This document shows, one piece after another, positions 8,332-19,300 of a stretch of 64,000 nt of DNA. The notes under the pieces are model-generated. The model searched no databases. It was not told the origin of the DNA and saw only the letters and a list, made by a program, of their open reading frames with translations. Each line of letters opens with the position of its first letter. Position 1 is the first letter of the stretch. Origin of the DNA: an uncultured Rhodopila sp. (GTDB lineage: Bacteria; Pseudomonadota; Alphaproteobacteria; Acetobacterales; Acetobacteraceae); assembly GCF_903915725.1 (NCBI RefSeq), contig NZ_CAIWTY010000097.1:1-64000 (forward strand), written 5' to 3'. Position numbers and translations under genes: made by a program.

Positions 8332-8502
8332 TTGGGTGACGCCCAAGAATTGCCGATTCAGTCGAGCGTCCTTCCCTCCCCGTCATGGCCCGGCTTGTCC
8401 GGGCCACCTATTCCAGCACACTGCCGCGATAGGTGGCCCGGACAAGCCGGGCCATGACGGACTAAAGTCAACCGCCCGATTCGCTTGCTGGGCGTCGCCT
8501 TA
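8332..8502. repeat. MITE-like palindromic repeat, copy B
   Basis: About 171 bp with the same structure as copy A: left end GTGACGCCCAAGAATTGCC, two facing GTCATGGCCCGG hairpins around CACACTGCCGCGATAGG, right end reading inward TAAGGCGACGCCCAGC. The TAA at its right terminus is the stop codon of the potassium-channel gene on the minus strand. Confidence 0.85.
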
Positions 8503-9627
8503 CGATCCGGGCATCGCGGCGGCCGGGCGGGGGCTCGCCTCGAACAACCCGCTTGAGGCCCGCTCCCGCGCGCCGCGGCCGACAAGTACCACGCCGTCGC
8601 CGTCTTCGATCACGGTCGATGCAGCCGGCCCGGTGACGACGTGGCCGGCGCGGCGGTTGATTTGGACGATGAAGAAGGCGCCCCCACCGTCCCGCTCCAT
8701 CTCCTCGATGGTCTTGCCGATGGCCGGACTGCCGGGTTCGGCGACGATCACGTCCATATCGAGGCCGAGGCCGAGCAGCACCTTTTCAAAGTCCTTCATC
8801 CGGTCGGATTCGTGCATGAACTTCGCGGTTTCCCGGTAGAGGATCATCTCGGCGATGCGTTCGGCGCCGATATGCGCGGGCAGCACGACCTTGTTGGCGC
8901 CCGCCTGGATCAGCTTGCTCTCGGTGCTTTGCAGCTCGCCGCGGGCGATGATGTCGAGCTTCGGGTTCAGGCTGCGGGCGCTGAGGGTGATGAAGACATT
9001 TGCCGCGTCGCTCGACAGCACGGTCGCCAGCGTCCGGGCGTGGCGGATGCCGGCTGCCAGCAGCGCCGCCTCATTGGTGGCATCGGCGTGCAGGCAGAGG
9101 TAGCCGAGGTCGCGGGCCTGCGCGACCTCCTGATCGCCATGCTCGATGATGACGAACCGGGTGCGTGCGCCGCGCAGTTCGCGTGCCAGCATGGTGCCGA
9201 TGCGGCCGAAACCGCAGATGATGACGTGATCCCGCAAGCGGTCGATCTGGGTGCTCATGCGTTTGATCCCGAAGACCCGGTTGATCTGGTTGAGCGTGAT
9301 GAACTGCACGAGCGCACCGGTCAGGAAGATCATCCCGGTGCAGCCGAGCACGATGATGCAGATCGTGATGGTGCGCAGAAGCGCCGTGTCTATCGGCACG
9401 GTTTCGCCGTAGCCGACGGTGTAGACGGTGATGACGACCATGTACACGGCGTCGCCGAACGACCATCCGGCCATCATGTAGCTGACGACCCCGAGCGCCA
9501 TGACGACCAGCATGTACAGCACGCCGAAGCCCAGGTTGCGCAGCGGCGAGCCGAACAGAGTATCGGCTCCGGACGCCATGCTGATGCGCATGGGGTCGAA
9601 CATGACGTTCCGGCGTATCTGGCTCAT
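8500..9627 (-). CDS. Two-TM potassium channel with RCK (TrkA-N/TrkA-C) domain
   Basis: A 375-residue protein. Two transmembrane helices flank a pore loop with the K+ selectivity filter TVGYG (residues 70-74). A Rossmann RCK domain follows (HVIICGFGRIGTML, about 133-145), then a TrkA-C domain (about 285-355). It is expected in the inner membrane as a ligand-gated K+ channel of the Kch/MthK type. The start ATG at 9627 has only a weak ribosome site; ATG 9603 is an alternative. The stop codon is contributed by the end of repeat copy B. After about residue 350 the sequence (RERASSGLFEASPRPAA) looks unstructured and may have been shaped by the repeat insertion. Confidence 0.88.
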   Translation of the reverse strand: MSQIRRNVMFDPMRISMASGADTLFGSPLRNLGFGVLYMLVVMALGVVSYMMAGWSFGDAVYMVVITVYTVGYGETVPIDTALLRTITICIIVLGCTGMIFLTGALVQFITLNQINRVFGIKRMSTQIDRLRDHVIICGFGRIGTMLARELRGARTRFVIIEHGDQEVAQARDLGYLCLHADATNEAALLAAGIRHARTLATVLSSDAANVFITLSARSLNPKLDIIARGELQSTESKLIQAGANKVVLPAHIGAERIAEMILYRETAKFMHESDRMKDFEKVLLGLGLDMDVIVAEPGSPAIGKTIEEMERDGGGAFFIVQINRRAGHVVTGPAASTVIEDGDGVVLVGRGARERASSGLFEASPRPAAAMPGS

Positions 9628-9719
9628 GCTTCGGGTCCGCTCGGTCGCCGCACGGTAGGCTCATCGTTGGCAACGGGCAATGGCGGCGCTCGGGGCCGTG
9701 CGGGAGAGGAGACGGGACG

Positions 9720-9790
9720 ATGGATTCGGACGCACCCGCGATCGTGCTTGACAGCCGTCCCTACGGCGCGGAGTCCGCCGCGACGGACAC
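9720..9790 (+). pseudogene. Truncated duplicate of the recO 5' end
   Basis: From ATG 9720 the sequence encodes [16 protein letters not shown], nearly identical to the true RecO N-terminus [16 protein letters not shown] at 10275. Similarity fades after about 60-70 bases. It keeps a GGAGA-like site upstream, so a short peptide could be made. The intervening 0.5 kb holds an antitoxin-like gene on the other strand. It looks like a relic of a duplication or of an insertion that copied the recO start. Confidence 0.75.
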
Positions 9791-9806
9791 CGCGCCCGGG
9801 CCGCGC

Positions 9807-10166
9807 TTAGGCAGCTTCATGCTCCGGCTCCCGATTTGTCCGCCGGCGCAACGGTGCCGCTCGCACCGTCAGCGACAGTTGGCACGCCTCCCGCAGCGCG
9901 CTGATAATTGCGATCAGGTTCTCGGCCCGAGGGTTGCCGGCCGAACCACACATCCGCATCAACGACTTTTCCGGCACGCTTACCTGTCTGGCGAGCCCGG
10001 CAAACCCGATGGTCGCGTTTATGACATCACGGAGCAAAATCTTCGCCGTGCCGAGATCGCCATCCAGCATGGCCTGCACCGCCTCCTGATACAGTCCGGC
10101 GCGAAACGCGGGATCGCTATCGGCGCGGGCCTTCACCGTCTCACGAAAATCCCGGGTCAGTGGCAT
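9807..10166 (-). CDS. HigA-like/addiction-module antidote HTH protein (orphan)
   Basis: A 119-residue protein beginning MPLTRDFRETVKARADSDP, the typical opening of the proteobacterial antidote/HTH family related to HigA2. The HTH region covers about 50-85 (GFAGLARQVSVPEKSLMRM, then NPRAENLIAIISAL). These proteins normally neutralise a RelE/HigB-type toxin encoded next door; no toxin frame is visible on either side. AGGAGA precedes the ATG. It is embedded between the relic and the functional recO start, which suggests a mobile addiction-module remnant. Confidence 0.7.
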   Translation of the reverse strand: MPLTRDFRETVKARADSDPAFRAGLYQEAVQAMLDGDLGTAKILLRDVINATIGFAGLARQVSVPEKSLMRMCGSAGNPRAENLIAIISALREACQLSLTVRAAPLRRRTNREPEHEAA

Positions 10167-10274
10167 CGGTCAGTCTCCTGTTTCACCCCGGCGCTTGCGG
10201 CGCCGATAGTCGGTCCATGTTGGCACCGCGGCCACCTCTTACTCCTTAACGATCACAAGAGGCCGTGAACGACG

Positions 10275-11025
10275 ATGGAATGGGACGCCCCCGCGATCGT
10301 ACTCGACGCCCGTCCTTACGGCGAAGGCGATGCGGTCGCCGCCGTGATGACGGAAGCGCACGGCCTGCACCGCGGCCTGGCGCGCGGCGGCGCCTCACGC
10401 GGGAAGGCGGCGACCTGGCAGGCCGGCAACCTGGTGCAGGTGCAGTGGACGGCGCGGCTGTCCGATCAGCTCGGCAGTTTTACAGGAGAGATGATCCATC
10501 CCGGCGCGGCCAACGCGATGCAGGAGGCGCTGCCGCTGGCCATGCTGACCTCGGCCTGCGCCGTCGCCGAGGGCGCGCTGCCCGAGCGGGTGCCGCAGCC
10601 GCGCATCTTCGGCGGATTGCTGGGCCTGATCCCGCGCATGCCCCTGGGCGAGTCGCTGCTGACCGAGCTGGTGCAGTGGGAGCTGATCGTCCTGGCCGAT
10701 TTGGGCTACGGACTCGATCTGTCGGCCTGCGCGGTAACCGGGCAAAACGATGATTTGGCCTACGTTTCCCCGAAGACCGGCCGGGCGGTGTCGCGCGGCG
10801 CGGCCGGGGAGTGGGCGGCCCGCCTGCTGCCTTTGCCGCCGTTTCTGCTTGGCACGGAACCGCCGGATGTGGCGCAATGGCGCGACGGACTCCGCCTGAC
10901 CGGGCATTTCCTGGCGCGCGATGCGTTCGGCAACCAGCATCGTCCTCTGCCCCGGGCGCGGCAGATGCTATACGACCGAGTCTCGGCCCTGGCCGCACAG
11001 AGTGAAAAGGACGTTGGACCCATCC

Positions 11026-11036
<11 letters not shown>
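10275..11036 (+). CDS. recO: DNA repair protein RecO
   Basis: A 253-residue cytoplasmic recombination mediator. The N-terminal OB fold starts [20 protein letters not shown], continuing [16 protein letters not shown]; a helical C-terminal domain follows. RecO works with RecR and RecF to load RecA onto SSB-coated gaps. The usual CxxC zinc motif of the second domain is reduced (SACAVTG at about 155), as in other alphaproteobacterial RecO proteins. The stop overlaps the parC start by 11 bases, implying a recO-parC operon. The ribosome site before 10275 is weak. Confidence 0.9.
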
Positions 11037-13242
<2,206 letters not shown>

Positions 13243-13247
13243 AGGAC

Positions 13248-13286
13248 GGCCGGCGGGTTGAACGGCAACCTGCCGGGCGTTTTTTG
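13248..13286 (+). terminator. Intrinsic terminator after parC
   Basis: A 12-bp stem GGCCGGCGGGTT / AACCTGCCGGGC (one mismatch and one G-T pair) with a short loop, followed directly by GTTTTTT. It starts six bases after the parC stop and ends 17 bases before the next gene. Confidence 0.8.
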
Positions 13287-13302
13287 AGGGCCAGGGCTAC
13301 AC

Positions 13303-14232
13303 ATGCATCGATTTCTGTTTGGACCCGTCAACTCCCGGCGGCTGGGGCGGTCGCTCGGCATAGACCTGCTGCCGTTCAAGACGTGCTCGCTGGATTGCAT
13401 CTATTGCGAGTGCGGCTGGACCACCGACAAGACGCTGACGCGTGGCGAACTGGCGCCAACGTCCGCGGTGATCGCGGAGCTGGATGACTATCTTCCGGCC
13501 CATCCGGACATTGACTATGTAACGTTCTCGGGTTCGGGCGAACCCACGCTGCATACCGGTATCGGGACGATCATCGACCATCTGAAGCGCCGCCATCCGC
13601 AGGTAAAGGTTGCGGTACTGACCAACGGCACGCTGCTCGGCGATCCGGCGGTGCAGTCAGGTCTCGCCAAGGCCGATCTGGTGGTTCCTTCGCTGGATGG
13701 GGCGACGGAGACGGCGTTCCGGGCGATTTGCCGGCCGGCTGACGGCGTAACGGTTGCGTCCGTGATCGATGGCATCGCGTCGTTCCGGCGGCAGTTCACC
13801 GGCCTGCTGCTGCTGGAGATTTTCATTGTGCCGGGGATCAACGACAGTCCCGGCGAATTGTCGGCCTTGAAGCGGGCCGCGGCGTTCATTGATCCCACCG
13901 CGATCCAACTCAATACCCTTGATCGGGCAGCCCCTCATAGCGAGGTGACGCGGCCGGATGACGACGCGCTGCACTCAATCCGCGCATTTTTCGAACCGTT
14001 GCCGATTCAGTCGGTACGCCGGCGGAGGAAAGACGAGCCGGTGCCGTGGGGCGACCCTGTCGTGTTCCAGGATATCTTGAAAGTGCTGGAAAAAGGCCCG
14101 ACAACCTTGGGACGGCTGTCGCTGGCGGCCGGAATCCGGGAGGGCGAACTGGCCAAGACACTGGTCCAAATGAACAGCCAGGCGCTGGTTCGTTACGAAA
14201 ACGATGGCGGCGCAGTCAGCCTGTTCGGCTGA
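13303..14232 (+). CDS. Radical SAM protein, COG0731-like
   Basis: A 309-residue protein with the 4Fe-4S radical-SAM triad C28-x3-C32-x2-C35 in FKTCSLDCIYCECGW. The SAM-binding motif FSGSGEPTL and the barrel elements LTNGTLL and IFIVPGIND follow. The last 70 residues look like a winged-helix domain (ILKVLEKGPTTLGRLSLAAG). This combination is found in a widespread COG0731-related group near wyosine-type tRNA enzymes; its reaction is not established. It is likely a single-gene unit or the head of a pair with the deleted luciferase-like gene 15 bases downstream. Confidence 0.82.
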   Translation: MHRFLFGPVNSRRLGRSLGIDLLPFKTCSLDCIYCECGWTTDKTLTRGELAPTSAVIAELDDYLPAHPDIDYVTFSGSGEPTLHTGIGTIIDHLKRRHPQVKVAVLTNGTLLGDPAVQSGLAKADLVVPSLDGATETAFRAICRPADGVTVASVIDGIASFRRQFTGLLLLEIFIVPGINDSPGELSALKRAAAFIDPTAIQLNTLDRAAPHSEVTRPDDDALHSIRAFFEPLPIQSVRRRRKDEPVPWGDPVVFQDILKVLEKGPTTLGRLSLAAGIREGELAKTLVQMNSQALVRYENDGGAVSLFG

Positions 14233-14247
14233 AACGGAGGATCGGCG

Positions 14248-14499
14248 ATGAAGTACGGCATTCATCTGCCCCATGCGGGTGAGCAGGCGACACCGGCGCT
14301 GATCCGCCGCCACGCCGAGCGTGCCGAGGATCTCGGCCTCGAAGATGTCTGGGTCAGCGAGCACATCAATCTCTCTGAGGGGCGGCTGATCCTGGGCGCC
14401 GGCTCCGCCGGGGTGGGGCACCTGTTGGTCGCGCCGAACGATCGCAACGTGGACGATTGGGAGAAAGTAACGGACGGCGTGGGGGCGCTGGCGGCGTAG
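14248..14499 (+). pseudogene. Internally deleted luciferase-like (LLM) monooxygenase
   Basis: Only 83 residues remain of a family usually around 270-300 long. Residues 1-41 (MKYGIHLPHAGEQATPALIR onward) match the LLM N-terminus up to VWVSEHI. The frame then jumps directly to a mid-protein motif (SEGRLILGAGSAG) and to a C-terminal-like segment (HLLVAPNDRNVDDWEKVTDG) ending in AALAA. The joints stay in frame and a GGAGG site is intact. Two or more internal deletions best explain this. A short functional product is unlikely. Confidence 0.65.
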
Positions 14500-14575
14500 T
14501 GCGCCACGCCGCATTATTTGAGGCGGCCCGATTATGTCTGTGGACCCCGCTGCAATGGACGTCCATGGCAATCCG

Positions 14576-16165
14576 CTACACGCGGACATCCCACAGGAAC
14601 GGCATGGGCGCCGGCTGGATTCCGAGCACTGACTTTCGCCAGGCCGACGACACGCTATAGTTGCCGAGCGGCGCATAAATCGCGTCCCGCAGCGCGTGTT
14701 CGTTCAGTTGTTTTGCCGTCGCTGCCTCCGTTGTTTCATCGGTGGCGTCATACCACGCCGCGATGTCGGCCTGCACGGCCGGGCTATTCGCCCAGCCGTT
14801 GACGAACAGGTCGCCCTTCGCGGACAACCATTTACTACCCGGATCAATGCAATCCATCGCCGAGATGCCCGTTATGTAGAGGTTCCAGCCACCCCGGTTC
14901 GGCGGCGCCTGCTTCGCCCGGCGTGCAACGACCGTTCCCCAATCTACCGAAATGTAATCGACCTTGGCGCCCAATTGCCGCAGCATATCGGCCGTCAGGT
15001 CGCCAAAGGCTTTGTAGTAGGCGATGTCCTGCGCCGCCATGAGCACGATGGGCTCGCCCCGGTAGCCGCTCTCGGCAAGCGCTTTCCGGGCGGCGTCGAT
15101 GCTGCGAGGCCCGGTCAGTATCTCGCCGCCGGCATCTGTAAACAGGCGGGCTCGCCGTGGAAAGAAGCCCGGCATGGTCTGCCATAACCTTTGGTCATCC
15201 CCGACGATTGCCCGCATGTAGTCCGCCTGGTTCAGTGCCATGAGCAGTGCCCGCCGGGCGAGCACGTCGTTGAACGGCGGCTGCACGTGGTTGAACAGTA
15301 GCAGTCCGACGAAGCCATACTCGTCCTGCGGCCGGACGACCACGTTTCCGTTGCGCGCAAGCATCGGCGCGAGGTCCTGAACGACTCTTTCCCACCAATC
15401 GACTTCGCCGTTCAGCAGCGCTGCCGAAGCGGTCGCGGCGTCCGGGATGGTGACCCACTCGGTGCGCGGAACGGCGATGCGCTTCCCGCCCGCCATCCAC
15501 GCCGCCGGCTCGGGTCTTGGCACGTAACGATCGAAGCGCTCGAACACCGCCCGGGCGCCCGGGACCCACTCCTCGCGCCTGAAGCGCATCGGCCCGCTGC
15601 CAACGTAGTCGTCGATCTGCCGGGCCGAATCCGTCCGGGCGATCCGTTCCGGCATGATGAAGCAGCAGGGTGTCGCGATCTTGCCCAAAGCCAACTTCAT
15701 TTTCGGAAACGGCCGCCGCAGCGTCCAGCGGAAGGTCAGATCGTCCATGGCCACGAGTTCAGCCTCGACAGCACGGATCATTTGACCCATAGGGTCGCGG
15801 GCTGACCAACGTCGTATGCTGGCGACGGCATCGCGCGCCAGCACAGGCTCGCCATCATGAAACATGAGGCCGGGTCGCAGGCGAAACGTCCAGACTTTGC
15901 CCTCGGCCGATACCTCTTCGGCCTCAACCATCTGACGCTGGGGTTGCAGGGCGGGATCGACGCCATACAGCGTATCCCAAGCCAGCATGCCGGCGTTTCT
16001 GGCAATGTAGGCGGGATTCCAGATCGGGTCGAAGTTGGCAAGGTCGGCATGAGGCACAAGGCGGAGCGGCTGTGCCGTTGTCGCGCGTGCAATATGAGGC
16101 GTGCACAGCGGGCTGCCTGAGGTTGCCATAACCGAAATAGCCGCCAATACGTCACGGCGCCGCAT
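14576..16165 (-). CDS. ABC transporter solute-binding protein, family 5, Tat signal (orphan)
   Basis: A 529-residue periplasmic binding protein of the dipeptide/oligopeptide type (SBP_bac_5). ATG 16165 is chosen because GGGAG lies about 10 bases upstream. The N-terminus MRRRDVLAAISVMATSG is a twin-arginine-like signal. Recognisable body segments are LVPHADLANFDPIWNPAYIA, WTFRLRPGLMFHDGEPV, and the C-terminal lobe around GWNLYITGISAMDC. No permease or ATPase genes adjoin. Orphan receptors of this type are common in Acetobacteraceae and beta-proteobacteria and may use a distant permease. The ligand is unknown. Confidence 0.85.
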   Translation of the reverse strand: MRRRDVLAAISVMATSGSPLCTPHIARATTAQPLRLVPHADLANFDPIWNPAYIARNAGMLAWDTLYGVDPALQPQRQMVEAEEVSAEGKVWTFRLRPGLMFHDGEPVLARDAVASIRRWSARDPMGQMIRAVEAELVAMDDLTFRWTLRRPFPKMKLALGKIATPCCFIMPERIARTDSARQIDDYVGSGPMRFRREEWVPGARAVFERFDRYVPRPEPAAWMAGGKRIAVPRTEWVTIPDAATASAALLNGEVDWWERVVQDLAPMLARNGNVVVRPQDEYGFVGLLLFNHVQPPFNDVLARRALLMALNQADYMRAIVGDDQRLWQTMPGFFPRRARLFTDAGGEILTGPRSIDAARKALAESGYRGEPIVLMAAQDIAYYKAFGDLTADMLRQLGAKVDYISVDWGTVVARRAKQAPPNRGGWNLYITGISAMDCIDPGSKWLSAKGDLFVNGWANSPAVQADIAAWYDATDETTEAATAKQLNEHALRDAIYAPLGNYSVSSAWRKSVLGIQPAPMPFLWDVRV

Positions 16166-16310
16166 GGCTCGTGCTCCCGGCGTGATCGCCAACTTTGTGG
16201 AAGATCACAGTAGAGATTATCGCTGCCGCATTTCGCGCGACGTAACAATGAGGTGATGGTTGTCGCGAGCCTACAGGCCTGTATTCCGCTGGAAGTGCGT
16301 AACCTGTTCT

Positions 16311-19300
16311 TTAATCCGTCACCCCCGCCATCTGGTGCTCCACCAGCCGGGCGTAAAACCCACCCCGGGCGATCAGCGTGTCATGCGAACCGCTTTCGAT
16401 CACCCGCCCGTCCCGCAGCACCAGGATCACGTCGGCGGCCCGGATCGTCGACAGCCGGTGCGCCACCACGATCGTCGTCCGGTCCGCCATCAAGGCATCC
16501 AGCGCCTTGCGCACCGCCTGCTCGCTGAGCGTATCCAGATGCGACGTCGCCTCATCCAGGATCAGCATGGGTGCGTCCTTGAGGAAAGCCCGGGCGATGG
16601 CGATCCTCTGGCGCTGCCCGCCCGATAGCTGCACGCCCCGTTCGCCGACGCGCGTCGCCAACCCCTCCGGCAGTTCGGCGACGAAATCGGCCAGGGCGGC
16701 GCGGGACAGGGCGCGGGCAACCTCCTGCTCCGTCGCGTCAGGCCGCGCCAGCCGCACATTCGCCTCCAGCGTGTCATTGAACAGATAGGTGTCCTGCGCC
16801 ACCAGCGCGATGCGGCCGCGCAGCCCGTCCAGCGTCAGGTCCCGCAGATCGACGCCGTCGAGCCGGATGGTCCCGGCCTGTGGATCCCAGAATCGCAGCA
16901 ACAGGTTGGCGACCGTGGTCTTGCCCGCCCCGGACGGGCCGACAAGCGCTACCGTCGATCCCGGTCGCACGTCGAACGTCATGTGCGATACCGCCGGCAG
17001 CGTCCGGCCGGGATAGCTGAAGCCGACATCCTCGAACCGCACGCCCGATCCGCCCCGCGGCGAGGCCGGCTCCGTTGGGCCATCGGTGATCGGCACCGGT
17101 TCGGCGTGCACCACATGCAGCCGCCTGGTGGAGGCGATGGTGTCCGCCAGTTGCCGCCCGACCTGGGCGATCTCCGACACCGGCAGGAACGCCGCGACCG
17201 AGATCAGCACCAGCAGCGGCAGCAACGCCGGAGCTATCGCGCCCTGCCCCACCAGCACGGCCCCGAGCGCCGCCACCGCCAGCCCTCCAAGGCCAGTCGC
17301 CGCATCCAGCATCGCCGCCTGACGCGACAGATCGTCCAGCAAGGACAGCCTCAAGGTCTGGTACGCTCGCACCGCCGCCATAAACCCGTCGCGCCGCCGC
17401 CCGGTGGCGCCGAACATGACCAGTTCCGCCAGTCCCTGGATGGTCTCCGTCGCGTAGGCGCCAATCAGGCCAAGCGCCTCCCGCGCGGCGGAGCCGAGGC
17501 GGTCGATCCGCTGCCGCCCCAGCACGGGCGAGGCGCCCGCGTACAGCAGGAAAGGCGCCAGAACCAAGGCCAGCGGCCAGGCGAACCATGCCAGGGTGGC
17601 GATCACGCCGATGGGCACCAGAACCGCGACGATCGCCGGGGCGATGGTGTGGGCGAAGAAATACTCGACGGTCTCGACGTCCTGGGTCGCCAACGCCACG
17701 AGGTCGCCGGAGCGCCGGCGCAGCAGATAGGCCGGCGCCAGGGCGTCCAGCTTGCGGAACAGGTCGATGCGCATGTCCGCCAGCAGCGCGTAGGCCATGG
17801 CATGGGCGATCCACGATTCCAGCCAGTGCAGCAATCCCGCCAGCGGGGCGGTGATCAGCAGCGCCGCGACCAATACGCCCGTCGGTGTGCCATTGCGAAC
17901 CGCGCCGAGCACCAGCGCGCCGAGGACGCTGACCCCGATGAAGGCGGCGACGCGGCCGATACCGGTCAGCACGGTGATCGCCAACTGCGCCCGATACGGC
18001 CGCACCACGTGCAGCAACGTCCGGATCGTCTGCGGCCAGCCGACATGCGCGGCGTCCTCCGACAGGCTGCCGGCGACCGGGCCTTTGGCGGGCGCGTCCG
18101 CGCCTGGCGCCTCGGCGGCGGCCGCGGGCGCGAACACCGTGTCGCTGCCGGCCAATTGCGGTCCCATCAGGTCGCGATACGGCCCCGGCACCCCGATCAG
18201 CTCGCGATGCGTGCCGGACTGGACCACGCCACCGCTGCCCAGAACCAGGATGCGATCCGCACCGATGACGCTGGACAGCCGGTGCGCCAGGATCAAAGTG
18301 GTGCGGCCGATGGTCAGGCGGTCGAGCGCTTGCCGGATGACGGCCTCGTTTTCGGTATCCACCGAGGACAGCGCCTCATCCAGGATCAATATCGGCGAAT
18401 CGCGCAGCACGGCGCGGGCGATGGCCAGGCGCTGCCGCTGGCCGCCGGACAGCTGCGTGCCGCGCTCTCCGATCACGGTCTGGTAGCCCTGCGGCAGCGC
18501 AGCGATAAAACCATGCGCGTTGGCCGCGGTGGCGGCGGCGATCAGATCGGCCTGCGACGCGTCCGGGCGGCCGAGCCGCAGATTATCCTCCACCGTGCCG
18601 TGGAACAGGTAGGTGTCCTGCGACACCACCGCGATCATGTCGCGCAGTTGCGCCGGGTCGAGGCCGGCGAGGTCGCGCCCGCCGATACGGATCGAGCCGC
18701 CCTGCGGTTCATACAGGCGCGACAGCAGGCGCACGATGGTGGACTTGCCGGAGCCGCTGGGACCGACGATGCCGACGCGTTCGCCCGCGGCGACGCGGAA
18801 GGACAAGCCGGAATAAGCCGGCCGCCGCCCGCCGGGATAGGCGAAGGCAACCGTGTCGAACACGATCTCCGGGATCAGCGCCTCGCCGCGCGTGCCGTCC
18901 GGATGCGGCGCTTCAGCGTCAAGCAGGGCATTGATGCCGTTGGCCGCCGCCTGCCCGTTCAGGCCCTGATGCAGCACGGCGCGCAGGTCGCGCAGCGGGC
19001 GGAAGATCTCGGTGCCGGCCATCAGGACGATCAGCAGCGCCTCGACGCTCATCTCGCCATGGCGGACGCGATATGCGCCCAGCGCCAGCGCGGCGGCGGA
19101 ACCGAGCGCGGTGCCGAGGTCGGTGAAGGCCCGGGTCAGCACGTTCAGCGACAGCGCCCAGAACGTGCTGTCGGACAGCGCGCGGGCCTTGTCGGCCAGC
19201 ATGCGGCCGTAGGCGGCACTCTGCCCGAACGCCTTCAGCGTCGGCAGCCCCTGCACGGCGTCGAGGAACTCCTCGCCGAACGACTTGAAGGCGGCGTGCC

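Noticed and set aside
8641..9810. 389-codon plus-strand frame over the K+ channel
   Set aside because: Antisense shadow; the minus-strand product has a perfect selectivity filter and RCK domain.
9807..10166. Complete toxin-antitoxin pair
   Set aside because: Only the antidote-like protein is present; no RelE/HigB-type frame could be found on either strand nearby.
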